Source: Pseudomonas anguilliseptica (GTDB taxonomy: Bacteria > Pseudomonadota > Gammaproteobacteria > Pseudomonadales > Pseudomonadaceae). From it: DNA of 64,000 nucleotides. Below are positions 24,985-35,578 of this stretch, one piece after another. A model generated the notes under the pieces. It was not told the origin of the DNA. It did no database searches and saw only the letters and a program-made list of their open reading frames with translations. Location of the stretch: contig NZ_FNSC01000001.1 of assembly GCF_900105355.1 (NCBI RefSeq), positions 3,906,001 through 3,970,000 of the forward strand, read 5' to 3'. The translations under genes and the position numbers were made by a program. Each line of letters opens with the position of its first letter. Positions within the stretch are counted from its first letter, which is position 1.

Positions 24985-25046
24985 GCGGGTATTCCCGGTT
25001 TGGCTTTCAATACCGGGCAGTCTATGAGCGCTGCGTCTGGGGTGTT

Positions 25047-25060
25047 TTGACCTGTATCAA
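25047..25060. promoter_or_regulatory. Anr/FNR box upstream of hemN
   Basis: TTGACCTGTATCAA matches TTGAT-N4-ATCAA at 9 of 10 defined bases and is centred at 25053.5. For a class II site at -41.5 the hemN transcript would begin near 25012, leaving a leader of about 28 bases before ATG 24984. Confidence 0.75.
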
Positions 25061-25068
25061 GCGGCCTG

Positions 25069-25752
25069 CTAGTGACCCATCAGCCAGTGCTGGTGCGGGC
25101 CGGGCATTGTCCATAGGCCGAAGAGGATCACCAGAATACCGCCGGCCGTGCGCACGCCCTGTTTGCGCAGCAATGCGGTCAGGCGTTCGGCGGCCATGCC
25201 GGTGGCCAGCAGCACCGGCAGGGTGCCGAGACCAAAGGCCAACATCAGAGCAGCGCTGTCGACTGCACTACCTTGGCTCGCGGCCCATAGCAGGGTGCTG
25301 TAGACCAGGCCGCAGGGCAGCCAGCCCCATAGGCCGCCGAGCATCAAGGCGTGCGGCAGGCTGGTGACCGGCATAAAGCGCCGGGTCAGTGGCTGGATAT
25401 GCCGCCAGAGACCACGGCCGAGAGCTTCGATACGGGTCAGTCCACTCCACCAACCAGCCAGGTACAGGCCCATGGCGATCAGCAGCAGCGCCGCAACCAC
25501 CCGTAAGCCCATGACCAGCGGGCTATTGGCCACTACCCAGCCGGCCAGGCCGAGCAGTAGGCCTGCCAGGCTGTAGCTGAGAATGCGCCCCAGGTTATAG
25601 GCCAGCAGCAGCTGAAAGCGCTGGGCGCGCCGCTCGGGCGGAATGGCCAGGGTCAGCGCGCCCATCAGGCCGCCGCACATGCCCAGACAGTGCCCGCCGC
25701 CGAGCAGGCCGAGGATCAGTGCCGAGATCAGTAGCGGCAGTAGCTCAAGCAC
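25069..25752 (-). CDS. Sulfite exporter TauE/DsbD_2-like membrane protein
   Basis: Six-helix inner-membrane protein of 227 residues with the repeated glycine/proline motifs of the UreH/DsbD_2 group: GLLGGGHCLGMCGGLMGAL near the N-terminus and LWGWLPCGLVYSTLLWA in the middle, each with conserved cysteine. In Pseudomonas this gene follows ccoS. Related proteins take part in copper handling or cytochrome assembly, so a role in maturing cbb3 oxidase is plausible but inferred. Its ATG overlaps the last eight bases of ccoS. Confidence 0.85.
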   Translation of the reverse strand: MLELLPLLISALILGLLGGGHCLGMCGGLMGALTLAIPPERRAQRFQLLLAYNLGRILSYSLAGLLLGLAGWVVANSPLVMGLRVVAALLLIAMGLYLAGWWSGLTRIEALGRGLWRHIQPLTRRFMPVTSLPHALMLGGLWGWLPCGLVYSTLLWAASQGSAVDSAALMLAFGLGTLPVLLATGMAAERLTALLRKQGVRTAGGILVILFGLWTMPGPHQHWLMGH

Positions 25753-25972
25753 CGGGCTTGTCCTGTGGGGCCTGATCGGCCTGAGGCTCGTCGAGTTGTT
25801 GCACCTGGCTTACGGCTGCAGTGTGCTTGGGGTCTTCGTCGTCGAACAGGATGCTGTGCGCCGGGCCGTCGAGGTCATCGTACTGACCGCTGTCCACCGC
25901 CCAGAAGAACAGCCAGATGGCAAAGGCCACCAAAGCAATAGCAACCGGGATCAGAATATAGAGGGCGGGCAT
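25745..25972 (-). CDS. ccoS: cbb3 oxidase maturation protein CcoS
   Basis: Small single-pass membrane protein (75 residues) needed to insert haem and copper cofactors into CcoN. The N-terminal helix LYILIPVAIALVAFAIWLFF precedes the family motif WAVDSGQYDDLDGPAHSIL and DDED, and an acidic, Gln-rich tail. It overlaps the TauE-like gene and follows a small membrane-protein gene by three bases. Confidence 0.93.
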   Translation of the reverse strand: MPALYILIPVAIALVAFAIWLFFWAVDSGQYDDLDGPAHSILFDDEDPKHTAAVSQVQQLDEPQADQAPQDKPGA

Positions 25973-25975
25973 GGC

Positions 25976-26254
25976 TTAGTGGCTCCGGCGCAAGAGTTGC
26001 CGCAGATCAAGGCTGGCAACTGGGAAGAGTCTGTCCGGGCTGCGACCGGTCAGCGCGACGAAGGCAAGCAGAGCATTTAGGAAAAGCATGATCAGGGTGT
26101 CCGGCAGGCTGTCAGTAAACAGACTGCTGAGCGTGGTCTGCTGGCGGATCAGCGCGGTAGCAACGTGGTATGCCATAAACAGCTGCAGGCTGAACAGCGC
26201 TACGGCCAGTAAGCGCACCCGCCCGGCAACCTTGCCAGTCATGTTGTTTCGCAT
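25976..26254 (-). CDS. Small membrane protein between ccoI and ccoS
   Basis: A 92-residue protein with two predicted membrane helices (RLLAVALFSLQLFMAYHVA and TLIMLFLNALLAFVALTG) and a basic C-terminus. It is three bases from ccoS and 101 bases after ccoI, so it is very likely read with the oxidase assembly genes. I do not recognise a family. A job in cbb3 assembly or stability is inference from position alone. Confidence 0.65.
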   Translation of the reverse strand: MRNNMTGKVAGRVRLLAVALFSLQLFMAYHVATALIRQQTTLSSLFTDSLPDTLIMLFLNALLAFVALTGRSPDRLFPVASLDLRQLLRRSH

Positions 26255-26355
26255 AGAACCTCGCCGAGCGTATTAGTGGACTGTTTGATCCGTGGATGTC
26301 GGTTGTTACTGCCCCCCCTACGGCGCGGTAGCGGATCGGTGAAGCGTGATCCACC

Positions 26356-28755
26356 TTAAGTGCGAGTCAGGCGCAGAGCGTTAACCACCACCAGCAGCGA
26401 ACTGACCGACATACCAAGCGCCGCCCAGATCGGGGTAATCCAGCCGATAGCGGCGAAGGGCAGCACCAGGCCATTGTACAGGCTGGCCCAGGTGAGATTC
26501 TCGATGATGATGCGCCGGGTTCGTTGCGCCATGTGTAGTGCCTGCACCAGGCTGCTCAGGCGGTTGGACAGCAGCACGGCATCGGCGCTGGTTTTTGCCA
26601 GGTCGGTGGCACTGCCCATGGCCACGCTGATATCGGCGGCGGCCAATACAGGCACATCGTTGACCCCATCGCCGAGCATCAGCACCCGGCGGCCCTCGCT
26701 GTGCAGCTGTTTCAGTACGTCCAGCTTGGCATCCGGAGTCAGGCCGCCACGGGCATCATTGATGCCCAACTGGCGCGCCACTTCATTGACCATGGGCGAG
26801 CTGTCGCCGGACAGCAGCATGATCTGCCAGCCTTTGGCCTTGGCCATGTCGATCAGTTGCGGCGCGTCTTCGCGCAGGCGGTCATTCAATACAAACCAGG
26901 CCAGCGGCCCTTGCTCATCGCCCAGCAGCAGCCATTGGCCGTGTTCACCGCTAATCGCTGGCTTTGTCTGCGCACTCAGCGCGCAGACAAAGCCAGCCTC
27001 ACCGATGCGCAGCAGCCGGTTGCCAACACGCCCCTGCAGGCCCTGGCCCGGATGGCTTTCAACTGCATCTGCAGCTTCTGGCGCCTGACCGAAGGCGCGG
27101 GCAATCGGGTGTTCTGAGCGGTTTTCCAACGCCGCGGCCAGGGCCAGACAGGCGTCGGCATCGAGCTCGCGCAGGGGGTGGATGGCGCTAAGGGTCAGGC
27201 GACCTTCAGTGAGGGTGCCGGTCTTGTCCAGCACCAGGGTGTCGATCTGGTTCAGACCTTCCAGTACGTGGCCACGGGTCAGCAGCATGCCCAGTTTGTG
27301 CAGTGAGCCGGTGGCGGCGGTCAGTGCCGTGGGGGTGGCCAGCGCCAGCGCGCACGGGCAGGTGGCGACCAGCAGGGCCAGGACAATCCAGAACGCCCGC
27401 GAGGGGTCGAGTTGCCACCAGACCAGGCCGACGACAGCGGCCACTATCAGGACAATCAGCAGGAACCACTGCGCAACCTGATCGGCCAGTACCGCCAGGC
27501 GCGGTTTGTCGCTCTGCGCGCGCTCCAGCAGGCGGACGATGGCCGATAGGCGCGTGGCATCACCGAGGGCCTGGACTTCAATCTGCAGCGGGCCTTCGAC
27601 GTTGAGGGTGCCCGCCGTGACGCTGTCACCTGTGTTACGCGGTTGCGGCAGGTATTCGCCGGTCAGCAGCGATTCATCCACGCTCGACTGGCCCTGGATG
27701 ATGCAACCATCGGCGGGCAGCAGGGCGCCGGGCGGCACCAGCACTTGATCGCCGACCTGCAGTTCATTGAGCAGAATGCGCTGGCTCTGGCCTGCTGCGT
27801 CCAGGCGTAGACAGGAGGCCGGTAGCAGATTGACCAGCTGTGCGGTGGCGGCAGCCGTGCGTTCGCGAGCGCGGCGCTCCAGATAGCGGCCTGCCAGCAG
27901 AAACAGGGCGAACATGCCCACCGCATCGAAATACAGCTCGCCCTGGCCGGTGACGGTTGACCAGATACCGGCGATGTAGGCGCCGCCAATCGCCAGGGAC
28001 ACCGATACATCCATGGTCAGGTGGCGGGTGCGCAGGTCGCGCAGCGCGCCACGGAAGAACTGGCCGCAGCAATAGAAGACAATCGGCGTGGTGAGAAACA
28101 GGCTGACCCAGCGCAGGATCTTGTCCAGCTCGGGGCTGAGGTCGATGTTGAATTCCGGCCAGGTGGCCATGGTCGCCATCATCACCTGCATCCACAGCAT
28201 GCCGGCTACACCGAGCTCGCGCATGGCGCGGCGGTTCTCGCGGTGCAGCTGTTCGGCGGCGGCATCGGCCTGCCAGGGGTGAGCGGCGTAGCCGATCTTG
28301 CGCAGCGCCTTGAGCAGGCTGCTGAGCGGCAGTTGGCTGTCGGCCCAGCGCACTTGCAGGCGGTGGTTGGACAGGTTGAGGTGCGCCTCGCTGACGCCTG
28401 GAAGGCTACGCAGGTGTTTCTCGATCAACCAGCCACAGGCCGCGCAGCTGATGCCCTCGATCAGCAGACAGGTCTCGCTGAGTTCGCCGTCATGTTCGAC
28501 AAAGGGCTGCTGTACATCGCTGCGGTCATACAGCGCCAGCTCGTCAGGCAGCGCCTGGGGCAAGCTTTGCGGGTTGGCGGCGCTTTCGCTGCGGTGCTTG
28601 TAGTAGTGCTCCAGGCCGCCGCTGACAATGGCTTCGGCCACTGCCTGACAGCCCGGGCAGCACATCTCGCGGGTTGCACCCAGTACCTGGGTCTGAAAAC
28701 GGCTGCCGGCAGGAACCGGCAGGCCACAGTGATAGCAGGGAGTCGGACTGGCCAT
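26356..28755 (-). CDS. ccoI: Copper-transporting P1B-ATPase CcoI
   Basis: Copper-exporting P-type ATPase of the FixI/CopA2 type that supplies copper to the cbb3 active site. The 799 residues start with a cysteine-rich region (C7, C10, C32, C33, C36) and a heavy-metal domain with GISCAAC (C104, C107). Eight membrane segments follow, with the metal site TCPCALAL, phosphorylation motif DKTGTLT, the HP locus SEHPIARAF and the hinge GDGVNDVPVLAAAD. It lies eight bases after ccoH. Confidence 0.96.
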   Translation of the reverse strand: MASPTPCYHCGLPVPAGSRFQTQVLGATREMCCPGCQAVAEAIVSGGLEHYYKHRSESAANPQSLPQALPDELALYDRSDVQQPFVEHDGELSETCLLIEGISCAACGWLIEKHLRSLPGVSEAHLNLSNHRLQVRWADSQLPLSSLLKALRKIGYAAHPWQADAAAEQLHRENRRAMRELGVAGMLWMQVMMATMATWPEFNIDLSPELDKILRWVSLFLTTPIVFYCCGQFFRGALRDLRTRHLTMDVSVSLAIGGAYIAGIWSTVTGQGELYFDAVGMFALFLLAGRYLERRARERTAAATAQLVNLLPASCLRLDAAGQSQRILLNELQVGDQVLVPPGALLPADGCIIQGQSSVDESLLTGEYLPQPRNTGDSVTAGTLNVEGPLQIEVQALGDATRLSAIVRLLERAQSDKPRLAVLADQVAQWFLLIVLIVAAVVGLVWWQLDPSRAFWIVLALLVATCPCALALATPTALTAATGSLHKLGMLLTRGHVLEGLNQIDTLVLDKTGTLTEGRLTLSAIHPLRELDADACLALAAALENRSEHPIARAFGQAPEAADAVESHPGQGLQGRVGNRLLRIGEAGFVCALSAQTKPAISGEHGQWLLLGDEQGPLAWFVLNDRLREDAPQLIDMAKAKGWQIMLLSGDSSPMVNEVARQLGINDARGGLTPDAKLDVLKQLHSEGRRVLMLGDGVNDVPVLAAADISVAMGSATDLAKTSADAVLLSNRLSSLVQALHMAQRTRRIIIENLTWASLYNGLVLPFAAIGWITPIWAALGMSVSSLLVVVNALRLTRT

Positions 28756-28763
28756 CGGTGTGC

Positions 28764-29288
28764 TTATTGGGCATCCCCGAGGTTGATCGTCTGTCCGCTC
28801 TGCACATTTTCTTCTTCGAACAGGCGCCAGTCCTTGCCGCCTTCCTGGCCGATCAGCTCGACAAAGCGGCGGCCTTGCACGGCATCAACCATCTGTCCGC
28901 TGTAACTGCCATCGGCCTGCGGCTGCAGAATCACCCGGCGGTCGCGCTCGGGTTGGGTTGGCGAGATCAGGTTGAGCACCAGTTGCTGCGGACGGCTATT
29001 GCCGCTCAGCTGCAGGGTGGCGGTGCCGTTGTCATCGTTGAGCAGCAGGCTGGCGTGCAGCTTGAGGCGAATGGCGTGGTTTTCCCGCTCCAGCGACTGG
29101 TTGATGCCTTTGCCGACATCGTAATAGTCATCGGAAATCAGCCCCGGTGGGTTCTTCGTGGCGATGGTCAGCAGGGTCAGCCCCTGGACCACTGAATAGG
29201 CCAGCAGGCCAATCAGGAACCAGGGCCAGAATTGCTTGTACCAAGGCTTGACGATATCGGGGTTCTTTTCAGTTATGGGTTCAGACAT
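28764..29288 (-). CDS. ccoH: cbb3 oxidase accessory protein CcoH (FixH)
   Basis: Single-pass membrane protein of 174 residues with a periplasmic FixH domain. The helix [20 protein letters not shown] is followed by [18 protein letters not shown], the conserved segment of the family. CcoH stays bound to the oxidase and is needed for assembly and copper delivery. It follows ccoG by 12 bases and precedes ccoI. Confidence 0.93.
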   Translation of the reverse strand: MSEPITEKNPDIVKPWYKQFWPWFLIGLLAYSVVQGLTLLTIATKNPPGLISDDYYDVGKGINQSLERENHAIRLKLHASLLLNDDNGTATLQLSGNSRPQQLVLNLISPTQPERDRRVILQPQADGSYSGQMVDAVQGRRFVELIGQEGGKDWRLFEEENVQSGQTINLGDAQ

Positions 29289-29300
29289 GGGCTTCTCTAA

Positions 29301-30713
29301 TCAGCGCACGCTCGGGCCGATAAAGCGGCTGGCGGCGTCGGTTTTGATGCTTGGGTCATCCGCCGAGTGCAGGCGGAAGGTGATTTCATTGGTGCTCGAA
29401 GGTAATTTTTCCGGCTCGATGGACAACTCGACTGGCAGCGACAGCACCTCGCCAGCGATTGCCTTGATCTCGCGCTTGCCTTCGTACACCAGACCGTCGA
29501 GGCCATCGGCTTCGATCAGGTAGGTCACGTCGTGCTGGGCCTTGTTCATGATCTTCAGGGTGTAGACATTCTCGATCCGGCCTTCTTCGTTTTCGCGGTA
29601 GAGCACGCGGTCCTTGAGCACATCCAGTTCCACCAGCGAACGGTCGGCAATGGCCCAGGCGAAGACGCAGAACATGGCGGTCAGCGCCACTGCATAACCG
29701 ATCAGGCGCGGGCGCACCAGATGGGTTTTTTGCCCGGACAGATTGTGTTCGGTGGTGTAGCTGATCAGCCCTTTCGGGTAGTTCATTTTCTCCATGATGC
29801 TGTCGCAGGCGTCGATACAGGCGGCGCAGCCGATGCATTCGATCTGCAAACCGTCGCGGATATCGATGCCGGTAGGGCAGACGTGTACGCACATCTTGCA
29901 GTCGATGCAGTCACCCAGGCCCTGGGCCTTGTAGTCGGCGTCCTTCTTGCGCGGGCCACGGGATTCGCCACGACGCGGGTCATAGGAAACGATCAGGGTG
30001 TCCTGGTCGAACATCACGCTCTGGAAGCGTGCGTAGGGGCACATATAGATGCACACCTGTTCGCGCAGGTAGCCGGCGTTGCCATAGGTGGCCAGGGTAA
30101 AGAAGCCGACCCAGAACAGTGCCCAGCCACTGGCCTCAAGGGTGAAAAGTTCCGGGATCAGTTCGCGAATCGGTGTGAAGTAGCCGACGAAGGTAATCGC
30201 GGTGACCAGCGATACGCCGACCCAGATGCCGTGCTTGGCCAGCTTGCGCAGAAATTTCTGCGTGGTCATCGGTGCCTTGTCGAGCTTCATGCGCTGGTTG
30301 CGATCACCTTCGGTGACCTTTTCCGCCCACATGAAGACCCAGGTGAACACGCTTTGCGGACAGGTGTAGCCGCACCACACGCGGCCGGCGAACACAGTGA
30401 TAAAGAACAGGCCGAAGGCGGCGATGATCAACAGCGCCGAGAGCAGGACGAAGTCCTGCGGCCAGTAGGTGGAGCCGAAAATATAGAACTTGCGCTCCGG
30501 CAGGTTCCACCAGACGGCCTGACGGCCATTCCAGGTCAACCATACGGTGCCGAAGTACAACAGGAAGAGGGCTGCGCCACCGAGCATGCGCAGGTTGCGG
30601 AAGATGCCGGTGAAGGAGCGGGTGTAGATTTTTTCGCGGTTGGCGTACAGGTCGACAACTTCGACCTTGGCCGGGGCAGGGGTGACGTCTTTAACTGGAA
30701 TCTGTGCACTCAT
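29301..30713 (-). CDS. ccoG: cbb3 oxidase assembly ferredoxin CcoG (FixG/RdxA)
   Basis: Membrane-bound 2[4Fe-4S] protein of 470 residues. It has about five membrane helices, then cluster motifs CIDCKMCVHVCP and CIGCAACIDACD, an NosR/NapH-like CGYTCPQSVF site, and a C-terminal immunoglobulin-like domain. CcoG-type proteins reduce Cu(II) to Cu(I) for use by CcoI and the copper chaperones. It is separated from ccoP1 by 137 bases containing a long hairpin, so ccoGHIS may be a unit of its own or attenuated read-through. Confidence 0.95.
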   Translation of the reverse strand: MSAQIPVKDVTPAPAKVEVVDLYANREKIYTRSFTGIFRNLRMLGGAALFLLYFGTVWLTWNGRQAVWWNLPERKFYIFGSTYWPQDFVLLSALLIIAAFGLFFITVFAGRVWCGYTCPQSVFTWVFMWAEKVTEGDRNQRMKLDKAPMTTQKFLRKLAKHGIWVGVSLVTAITFVGYFTPIRELIPELFTLEASGWALFWVGFFTLATYGNAGYLREQVCIYMCPYARFQSVMFDQDTLIVSYDPRRGESRGPRKKDADYKAQGLGDCIDCKMCVHVCPTGIDIRDGLQIECIGCAACIDACDSIMEKMNYPKGLISYTTEHNLSGQKTHLVRPRLIGYAVALTAMFCVFAWAIADRSLVELDVLKDRVLYRENEEGRIENVYTLKIMNKAQHDVTYLIEADGLDGLVYEGKREIKAIAGEVLSLPVELSIEPEKLPSSTNEITFRLHSADDPSIKTDAASRFIGPSVR

Positions 30714-30809
30714 CAGTTCGTACCACGGCGGTTGATTGGCTGCCCTGGTCGATGCGTGCCGGCCGGGGTCATACGGACTCTTGCGCTATGGTACGCCTGA
30801 CGATTGCTC

Positions 30810-30838
30810 GGCAGGTGCGACCAGCGGTCGCGCCTGCC
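30810..30838. terminator. Long intergenic stem-loop between ccoP1 and ccoG
   Basis: GGCAGGTGCGACC (30810-30822) and GGTCGCGCCTGCC (30826-30838) form a 13-bp stem with one mismatch and a three-base loop, 13 bases after the ccoP1 stop. There is no U-run, so it may protect the 3' end of the oxidase mRNA or reduce read-through into ccoG rather than stop it fully. Confidence 0.6.
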
Positions 30839-30850
30839 AGAGCCGGAGAA

Positions 30851-31840
30851 TTACTTCTCGGTTTTACCTTGCGACAGGCTGTACACGTAAGCCGCCAGCA
30901 GATGCACCTTATCGTTGCCCAGGAAGTCAGCCTGGGCTGGCATCTTGCCGTTACGGCCATAGCGCAGAGTTTGTTGTACCTGAGCGAAACTGGAGCCGTA
31001 GAGCCAGGTTTTGTCGGTCAGGTTGGGTGCGCCCATGGCCTGTTGGCCCTTACCTTCAGCGCCATGACAGACTGCACAAGTCGTCGCGAAGATGTCTTGA
31101 CCTGCGGCAAGGTCAACCGCGATACCTTCCGGGTTTTTCAAGCCGGAGAGGCTACGGATGTAGCCAGCCACGTTGCGGATACCTTCCTCGCCCAGTGCAT
31201 CGAGCTGCGCAGGCATCATGCCCTGACGACCAGCCATGATGGTGGTCTTGATGGTTTCCGGCTCGCCGCCGTACAGCCAGTCGTTGTCGGTCAGGTTGGG
31301 GAAGCCATAGGCACCCTTGGCGTCGGAGCCGTGGCAGACCGAGCAGTTGGAGGCAAACAGGCGGCCGCCCATTTTCAACGCTTGCTCGTCCTGGGCCACT
31401 TGTTCGATCGGCATGGCGGCATATTTGGCGAAGATCGGGCCATATTGGCCTTCAGCCTTGGCCATTTCCTTTTCCCACTGGTGTACGCCGGTCCAGCCTG
31501 CGTTGCGCTCTACACCACCAGCAATTTCGATATTGGTGGCGAAGGGCGTTTTGGCTTCGGTGTCGAGGTAGTCGTAGCCTGGCAGCAAACCTTTCCAGTT
31601 ACCCAGGCCCGGGTAGAGCGCCAGATAGCCAAGGGCAAAGATGATGGTGCCGACAAACAGCATGAACCACCACTTGGGCAGCGGGTTGTCGAACTCTTCG
31701 ATACCGTCGAAGGAATGGCCGACGGTTTCTTCGGTGGTTTCTTCGCGCTGGCCCTTGCGGGTGCCGAAGATCAGCCAGGTCAGGGCAAAGATGGTGCCCA
31801 GAGACAGAATGGTTACGTACCAACTCCAGAACGTGGTCAT
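30851..31840 (-). CDS. ccoP1: cbb3 oxidase dihaem cytochrome c subunit CcoP1
   Basis: Membrane-anchored dihaem c subunit of 329 residues that passes electrons from soluble cytochromes to CcoO and CcoN. Two N-terminal helices ([19 protein letters not shown] and [19 protein letters not shown]) enclose the family motif [14 protein letters not shown]. Haem sites are CSVCH and CAVCH, with axial methionines in GMMPAQ and GKMPAQ. It is intact, in contrast to ccoP2. Its ATG overlaps the ccoQ1 stop (ATGA). Confidence 0.97.
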   Translation of the reverse strand: MTTFWSWYVTILSLGTIFALTWLIFGTRKGQREETTEETVGHSFDGIEEFDNPLPKWWFMLFVGTIIFALGYLALYPGLGNWKGLLPGYDYLDTEAKTPFATNIEIAGGVERNAGWTGVHQWEKEMAKAEGQYGPIFAKYAAMPIEQVAQDEQALKMGGRLFASNCSVCHGSDAKGAYGFPNLTDNDWLYGGEPETIKTTIMAGRQGMMPAQLDALGEEGIRNVAGYIRSLSGLKNPEGIAVDLAAGQDIFATTCAVCHGAEGKGQQAMGAPNLTDKTWLYGSSFAQVQQTLRYGRNGKMPAQADFLGNDKVHLLAAYVYSLSQGKTEK

Positions 31841-32022
31841 TGGTTATTGCTCCTGGAAGATTGCTCGTCACGCTCAGTGGGTTTGGGATCGTCGGCGAAG
31901 GGCAGGTTAGCGGCCTCGTCGAAACTGGATTTACGCTTGCTGCTGTAGGCCCAGAGCACCACGCCAATAAAGGCGACGAATACCACTGCTGTGCCTATGC
32001 CGCGAATCATCCCGATATCCAT
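31837..32022 (-). CDS. ccoQ1: cbb3 oxidase small subunit CcoQ1
   Basis: Small membrane subunit (61 residues) that stabilises the complex. One helix ([20 protein letters not shown]) is followed by the conserved [19 protein letters not shown] tail. It lies between ccoO1, five bases upstream, and ccoP1, with which it overlaps by four bases. Confidence 0.95.
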   Translation of the reverse strand: MDIGMIRGIGTAVVFVAFIGVVLWAYSSKRKSSFDEAANLPFADDPKPTERDEQSSRSNNQ

Positions 32023-32027
32023 GTGCG

Positions 32028-32635
32028 TTACCGTTTGTTCTTGATGGAAGTGCCGAGAACCTGCAGGTACGCAACGATGGCGTCCATTTCGGTCTTGCCT
32101 TTTACTGCGTCCTGGGCCCCTGCGATGTCTTCATCGGTGTAGGGAATGCCAAAGCCACGCATGATTTCCATCTTCTTGGCGGTGTCCTTGCCGTCGAGCT
32201 TGTGCTCGACCAGCCATGGATACGCCGGCATCTTCGACTCAGGCACCACGTTGCGCGGGTTGTACAGGTGCGCACGCTGCCATTCATCCGAGTAGCGGCC
32301 GCCAACACGGGCCAGGTCCGGGCCGGTACGCTTGGAACCCCACAGGAACGGGTGGTCCCAGACGCTTTCACCGGCTACCGAGTAGTGGCCGTAACGTTCG
32401 GTTTCAGCACGGAACGGACGAATCATCTGCGAGTGGCAGCCGACGCAGCCGTTGGCGATGTACACATCGCGGCCTTCCAGTTGCAGCGCGGTGTAAGGCT
32501 TGAGGCCTTCCACCGGCTCATTGGTAACGTCCTGGAAAAACAGCGGAACGATTTGAGTCAGACCGCCGATGCTGACGGCCAGAACCATCAGCAGCGCCAT
32601 CAGGCCGATATTCTTCTCAATGATTTCGTGTTTCA

Positions 32636-32636
<1 letters not shown>
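32028..32636 (-). CDS. ccoO1: cbb3 oxidase monohaem cytochrome c subunit CcoO1
   Basis: Monohaem c subunit of 202 residues. An N-terminal helix ([20 protein letters not shown]) anchors it; the haem site is CVGCH in [15 protein letters not shown], and the methionine region is [12 protein letters not shown]. It accepts electrons from CcoP and gives them to haem b of CcoN. The ATG overlaps the stop of ccoN1 (ATGA), showing translational coupling. Confidence 0.97.
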
Positions 32637-34078
<1,442 letters not shown>

Positions 34079-34458
34079 TATGGGTTCCACGGTTAATGGA
34101 TTTTTTAGGGGCAAAAATCGGCGGCAAGTATGGAGAAAGCGGGTAGCCATTGCAACGACACAAGCCGGCGCGATAAGGCTTTCAGGGCTGTTGGCAAGCA
34201 TGCATGGCCGCTTATGCAGGGCATTGCCGCGAGCATAAAACGCCTTAGACAGGCGTAGCGCAAAGATGGGAATCGCCTTGGAGTTATGACAGGTGGCGAC
34301 TGTCGACAAGATTAGCTCAAGTCAAACATCGCGCATGCACTTGGTCGGAAGGGTGCGACCTTGGGTCGCATGGTTCGGGCGGCTGTCCGGGCGCGGGAGA
34401 GGTTTGCTTGAGTGGCTGACGACCTGGGGTCGCCAGCCGGATGCTGCGGTTCTAGTGA
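34079..34458. other. Promoter region of the cco1 operon
   Basis: About 380 bases between the restored ccoP2 stop (34459) and ccoN1. No clear TTGAT-N4-ATCAA box is seen here, unlike before ccoN2, in line with a less Anr-dependent promoter. The frameshifted ccoP2 frame runs on to 34322 within this stretch, but that part has no family resemblance. Confidence 0.5.
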
Positions 34459-35392
34459 TTACTGTGCGGCGGTGTTCTGTTGTTTCTGGCTCAGGCTCAG
34501 TACATAAGCGGCCAGCAGATGCACCTTGTCGTTGCCCAGATACTGTTCTTGCGCCGGCATCTGGCCGTGGCGGATGGTCTGCTGCAACTGCACCAGGCTG
34601 CTGCCGTAGATCCAGCCAGCCAGCCGGGCTGGTCAGGTCGGGCGCGCCGAGCATGGCCATGCCTTTGCCTTCTGCACCGTGGCAGGCCAGGCAGTTGGCG
34701 GCATAGATGGCGGCGCCTTTTTCCAGGTCGAAGTTCTTGTCGGCTGGCAGTGGCAAACCGGCCAGATCCTTGCGTACATAAGCGGCGACCTGCTGCACGC
34801 CTTCTTCGCCAATCACGGCGACCCAGGCCGGCATGGCACCAATGCGACCATTGAGGATGCTGGTCTTGATTACATTAGGCTCGCCGCCCCAGCGCCAGTG
34901 GCTGTCGGTCAGGTTGGGGAAGCCCACCGCACCCTTGGCGTCTGAACCGTGGCAGACCGAGCAATAGGTGGCAAACATACGGCCGCCCATTTTCAGTGCT
35001 TGCTCGTCTTTAGCAACTTCTTCCAGGGGCATGGCCGCGTATTTGGCGAAGATTGGCCCATATAGCTCGTCAGCCTTGTCGACTTCGCGCTGCCATTGCT
35101 TGACCTGGGTCCAGCCGTCTTCATAGCCCGGCAATACACCTTTCCAATTGCCCAGGCCGGGGTACAGCACCAGGTAGCCAATCGAGAAGATCAATGTGCC
35201 GAGAAACAGCATGAACCACCACTTGGGCAGCGGGTTGTCATACTCCTCGATGCCGTCGAAGGCATGGCCCATGGTCTGCTCGGTGGGATTCTTGTGAACC
35301 TCACTCTTGCGGGTGGCGAATATCAGCCAGAATAGCGCAAGCAGGGTGCCGACGGTCAGCAGGGTGATATACCAGCTCCAGAACGTGCTCAT
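34459..35392 (-). pseudogene. ccoP2: cbb3 dihaem subunit CcoP2, frameshifted near its end
   Basis: Second copy of CcoP. The first 260 or so residues are normal: two membrane helices, [14 protein letters not shown], haem site CSVCH with AMPAWV, and second haem site CLACH. After [12 protein letters not shown] the frame shifts and reads unrelated sequence to 34322. Removing four bases from the triple AGCC repeat at 34614-34625 restores [36 protein letters not shown] and a stop at 34459, 309 residues in all. The shift removes the axial methionine of the second haem (in GQMPAQ) and the final helix, so the shifted product is unlikely to work. The lesion may be reversible by slippage. Confidence 0.9.
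34614..34625. repeat. Triple AGCC repeat at the ccoP2 frameshift
   Basis: Three AGCC units (GGCT on the coding strand). Two units would keep ccoP2 in frame; the third adds four bases and shifts it. The tract is short for a phase-variation locus, but it has the right form for strand-slippage gain and loss. Confidence 0.8.
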
Positions 35393-35574
35393 GGGGTCTT
35401 GCTCCTTGGTGCAGCCAGCTTGGGTTCATCGGCAAAGGGCAGTAAGGCGGCCTCATCGAACGCCGGGCGGCGCTTGCCGCTGTAAGCCCACAGGGTGACG
35501 CAGACAAACGACAGCAGAACCAGTGCCGTGCCGATGCCGCGCAGGGTGCCTATATCAATAAAGTCGAATGACAT
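35389..35574 (-). CDS. ccoQ2: cbb3 oxidase small subunit CcoQ2
   Basis: Small subunit of 61 residues, paralogue of CcoQ1: helix [20 protein letters not shown] and tail [19 protein letters not shown]. It overlaps the ccoP2 start by four bases and follows ccoO2 by four. Confidence 0.94.
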   Translation of the reverse strand: MSFDFIDIGTLRGIGTALVLLSFVCVTLWAYSGKRRPAFDEAALLPFADEPKLAAPRSKTP

Positions 35575-35578
35575 GGCT

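Noticed and set aside
26304..26314. C7 tract between ccoI and the small membrane protein as a phase-variable switch
   Set aside because: It is outside any coding frame and no promoter could be placed on it with confidence.
34079..34458. Anr box for the cco1 operon
   Set aside because: Only partial TTGAC-like half-sites are present; none matches both halves at the right spacing.
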